Shown here in pieces: positions 7,437 to 8,812 of a stretch of 8,812 nt of DNA. The stretch spans positions 1-8,812 of the forward strand of contig WGAP01000038.1 of NCBI GenBank assembly GCA_015494775.1. Reading direction: 5' to 3'. Source of the DNA: Flavobacteriales bacterium (lineage in GTDB: Bacteria; Bacteroidota; Bacteroidia; Flavobacteriales; Flavobacteriaceae). The position numbers were made by a program, and so were the translations under genes. Numbering within the stretch: the first letter of the stretch is position 1; each line of letters starts with the position of its first letter. The notes below the pieces were generated by a model, which was not told the origin of the DNA, made no database searches, and was given only the letters and a program-made list of their open reading frames with translations.

Positions 7437-7449
7437 AAAAATCCTATGG
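7427..7449 (+). other. Weak hairpin across the stop of transferase copy 1
   Basis: CCGTAGG (7427-7433) can pair with CCTATGG (7443-7449) in RNA through six Watson-Crick pairs and one G-U, with a 9-base A-rich loop. It spans the TAA of copy 1. The T-rich stretch (7455-7467) begins 5 bases after the stem and is broken by G and A, so this is at best an attenuating or mRNA-stabilising structure, not a normal terminator. Confidence 0.2.
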
Positions 7450-7460
7450 AAATATTGTTT

Positions 7461-7468
7461 TATTTTTG
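7461..7468 (+). promoter_or_regulatory. Possible -7 box (TATTTTTG) before transferase copy 2
   Basis: An exact copy of the octamer at 6223-6230 and a match to TAnnTTTG, ending 15 bases before the ATG at 7484. No TTG lies at a suitable -33 distance, and the leader would be very short. It may be an internal promoter for the second copy, or a chance match in an AT-rich 47-base gap. Confidence 0.3.
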
Positions 7469-7483
7469 GGCAAAAGAATTTGA

Positions 7484-8626
7484 ATGATCAAGGTCGGCTA
7501 TATTTATTTCGATTATATCCATATCATTCCGCATTTTATCGGCTCGGTTGCCGAACTTTACCGGGATCCGGATGTGGAAGTGGATATTTTGGTGCCCGAT
7601 GTTGATCATTCCTATTTGTATGATGCCCTGGAAGTTTTCGGCGTGCCGAAAAATGTGGTAAAAATTTTGCCCACCTATTTATACAAAAGGATCGCCTATA
7701 AAATTCAAGGACGAAAGCGGCCGAGCACCAGTTATATTTTCAAAAAACATAAAAAGAAACTGCTGGACTACGATGTGCTGGTTTTTAATGTTTTTAACCA
7801 CGGGCATTTGAAACGAAAAACACGCCAAAAACCCAAATTCGTTTTTTTGATGCACGGAGCGGGCGATAGTGCTTATCCGTTTACCGATGAGTTTAAACCG
7901 CAAATGCAGGCCTTTGATTTGGTTACGACATCAGGGCAAAAAATTATGGATCTGTTTGCGCAAAACGGGCCGTATCCCGATACGGAATTCAAAATCTGCG
8001 GTTACCAGAAATTGGATTTTGTTGAAAAAATGCGGAAGAGGGATAAATTATTTGATAATGATAAGCCCACGGTGCTCTATAATCCGCATTTTAAGCCCTT
8101 TTTGACTTCGTTCCGTAAATTCGGATTGGATATTTTGGAGTTTTTCTACAAAAACAAAGACTATAACCTGATTTTTGCGCCGCATATGAACCTGTTTAAC
8201 CAAAGCGGAAAAATGGGTTTGGACCGGAACATTGTCGGGCGTAAATACCGGGAGGCCGGAAATATTTTGATTGATTTCGGCAGCCCTCGCTCCGTGGATA
8301 TGACTTACACTTATGCGGCCGATATTTATCTGGGCGATGTTTCCAGTCAGGTTTACGAGTTTTGGTTGCAGGGGCCCAAGCCGGCGATTTTTCTCAATGC
8401 CCATAATTTTGATTGGCGCAATGACGTTCATTTTCAAAGCTGGCATTTAGGGAAGGTGATGGACAATATCGATAATCTCAAAGAGATTATAGACACCCGC
8501 GACCAATGGCAAAAAGCATTTGCCGAAAAACAAAAACAAGCCATTGCCTATACTTTTGACATTGACCCGCATAAATCATCGTCGCAACGTGTGGCCGAAG
8601 CCATTAAAGAAATCGCTCTTGGTTGA
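7484..8626 (+). CDS. Glycerophosphotransferase/glycosyltransferase-like protein, copy 2
   Basis: A 380-residue paralogue of the preceding gene, alignable over its whole length with few gaps. It shares the same ordered elements: FLMHGAGD with His124, CGYQKLD at 172-178, VLYNPHFK at 197-204, IFAPH with His234 and ADIYLGDVSSQVYEF at 279-293. The N-terminus (MIKVGYIYFDYIHIIPHFIG) is clear and supports the ATG at 7484; no strong ribosome binding site is visible. It most resembles CDP-glycerol glycerophosphotransferase-type GT-B-like enzymes, with no signal peptide or membrane segment. Copies differ most between the domains (residues about 205-275) and at the C-terminus, where donor or acceptor choice might differ, so the two may add successive units to one glycan. 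The next gene, a family 2 glycosyltransferase, starts 6 bases after the stop, supporting a shared envelope-glycan transcript. Substrates unknown. Confidence 0.87.
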   Translation: MIKVGYIYFDYIHIIPHFIGSVAELYRDPDVEVDILVPDVDHSYLYDALEVFGVPKNVVKILPTYLYKRIAYKIQGRKRPSTSYIFKKHKKKLLDYDVLVFNVFNHGHLKRKTRQKPKFVFLMHGAGDSAYPFTDEFKPQMQAFDLVTTSGQKIMDLFAQNGPYPDTEFKICGYQKLDFVEKMRKRDKLFDNDKPTVLYNPHFKPFLTSFRKFGLDILEFFYKNKDYNLIFAPHMNLFNQSGKMGLDRNIVGRKYREAGNILIDFGSPRSVDMTYTYAADIYLGDVSSQVYEFWLQGPKPAIFLNAHNFDWRNDVHFQSWHLGKVMDNIDNLKEIIDTRDQWQKAFAEKQKQAIAYTFDIDPHKSSSQRVAEAIKEIALG

Positions 8627-8632
8627 AAAGTT

Positions 8633-8812
8633 ATGAATGATACCGTAAAACCTTCGTTGATTATTGCCACGTATAATTGGAAAGAAGCTTTGGAACTCGT
8701 CCTTCAAAGCGTTCTTAATCAATCGCTTATGCCTTTTGAAGTAATTATTGCCGATGACGGGTCGGACGAGGATACAAAGGAACTTATCGATGCTTATCGC
8801 AAAAAAATGAGC
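8633..8812 (+). CDS. Family 2 glycosyltransferase, N-terminal part (3'-partial)
   Basis: Sixty codons from the ATG at 8633 to the window edge, with no stop. The translation has the start of a GT2 (GT-A fold) nucleotide-binding domain: SLIIATYNWKEALELVLQSV at 8-27, then NQSLMPFEVIIADDGSDEDT at 29-48, with Asp41-Asp42-Gly43-Ser44 as the typical nucleotide-binding acidic pair. GT2 enzymes use a nucleotide-sugar donor to extend lipid-linked or surface glycans. There is no membrane segment in the visible part. The gene begins 6 bases after the stop of transferase copy 2, so it is probably in the same operon. The catalytic base and the acceptor-binding part lie beyond the window, so specificity cannot be judged. 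Confidence 0.88.
   Translation, partial: MNDTVKPSLIIATYNWKEALELVLQSVLNQSLMPFEVIIADDGSDEDTKELIDAYRKKMS

Overview
The window looks like chromosomal DNA from a member of the Bacteroidota. The evidence is an adjacent SusC-like/SusD-like pair, intergenic boxes of the TAnnTTTG type (the -7 element of that phylum's main sigma factor), gene starts mostly without a good Shine-Dalgarno sequence, and strong use of TTG for leucine. I cannot place it below phylum level. All supported genes are on the + strand.

Left edge (1-600): the 3' part of a helical protein, possibly a PilJ-like sensor or secreted protein whose start lies outside the window. It is closed by a clear intrinsic terminator.

Centre (about 588-6218): one probable transcription unit of three genes. 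A ketoacyl-ACP synthase III with an intact Cys-His-Asn triad is followed after 3 bases by a SusC-like TonB-dependent outer-membrane transporter. That is followed after 14 bases by its SusD-like surface lipoprotein, then by a second clear terminator. No glycoside hydrolase, peptidase or regulator lies in the visible unit, so the transported substrate cannot be read from context.

Right part (about 6223-8812): a second unit. Two tandem paralogues of 386 and 380 codons look like CDP-glycerol glycerophosphotransferase-type (GT-B-like) transferases, and they are followed by the first 60 codons of a family 2 glycosyltransferase cut by the window edge. This suggests the start of a surface glycan (LPS, O-antigen or capsule) synthesis cluster continuing to the right. 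The first paralogue appears to start with TTG.

The two units seem functionally separate: lipid-type condensation plus outer-membrane uptake, then envelope glycan building. They share a promoter-like element of about 18 bases placed just after each preceding terminator. I see no RNA genes, CRISPR array, insertion sequence or phage gene, and no clear evidence of a wholly new system. The most unusual points are the ketosynthase joined to the SusCD pair and the tandem transferase duplication. No gene-free stretch exceeds 300 bases.
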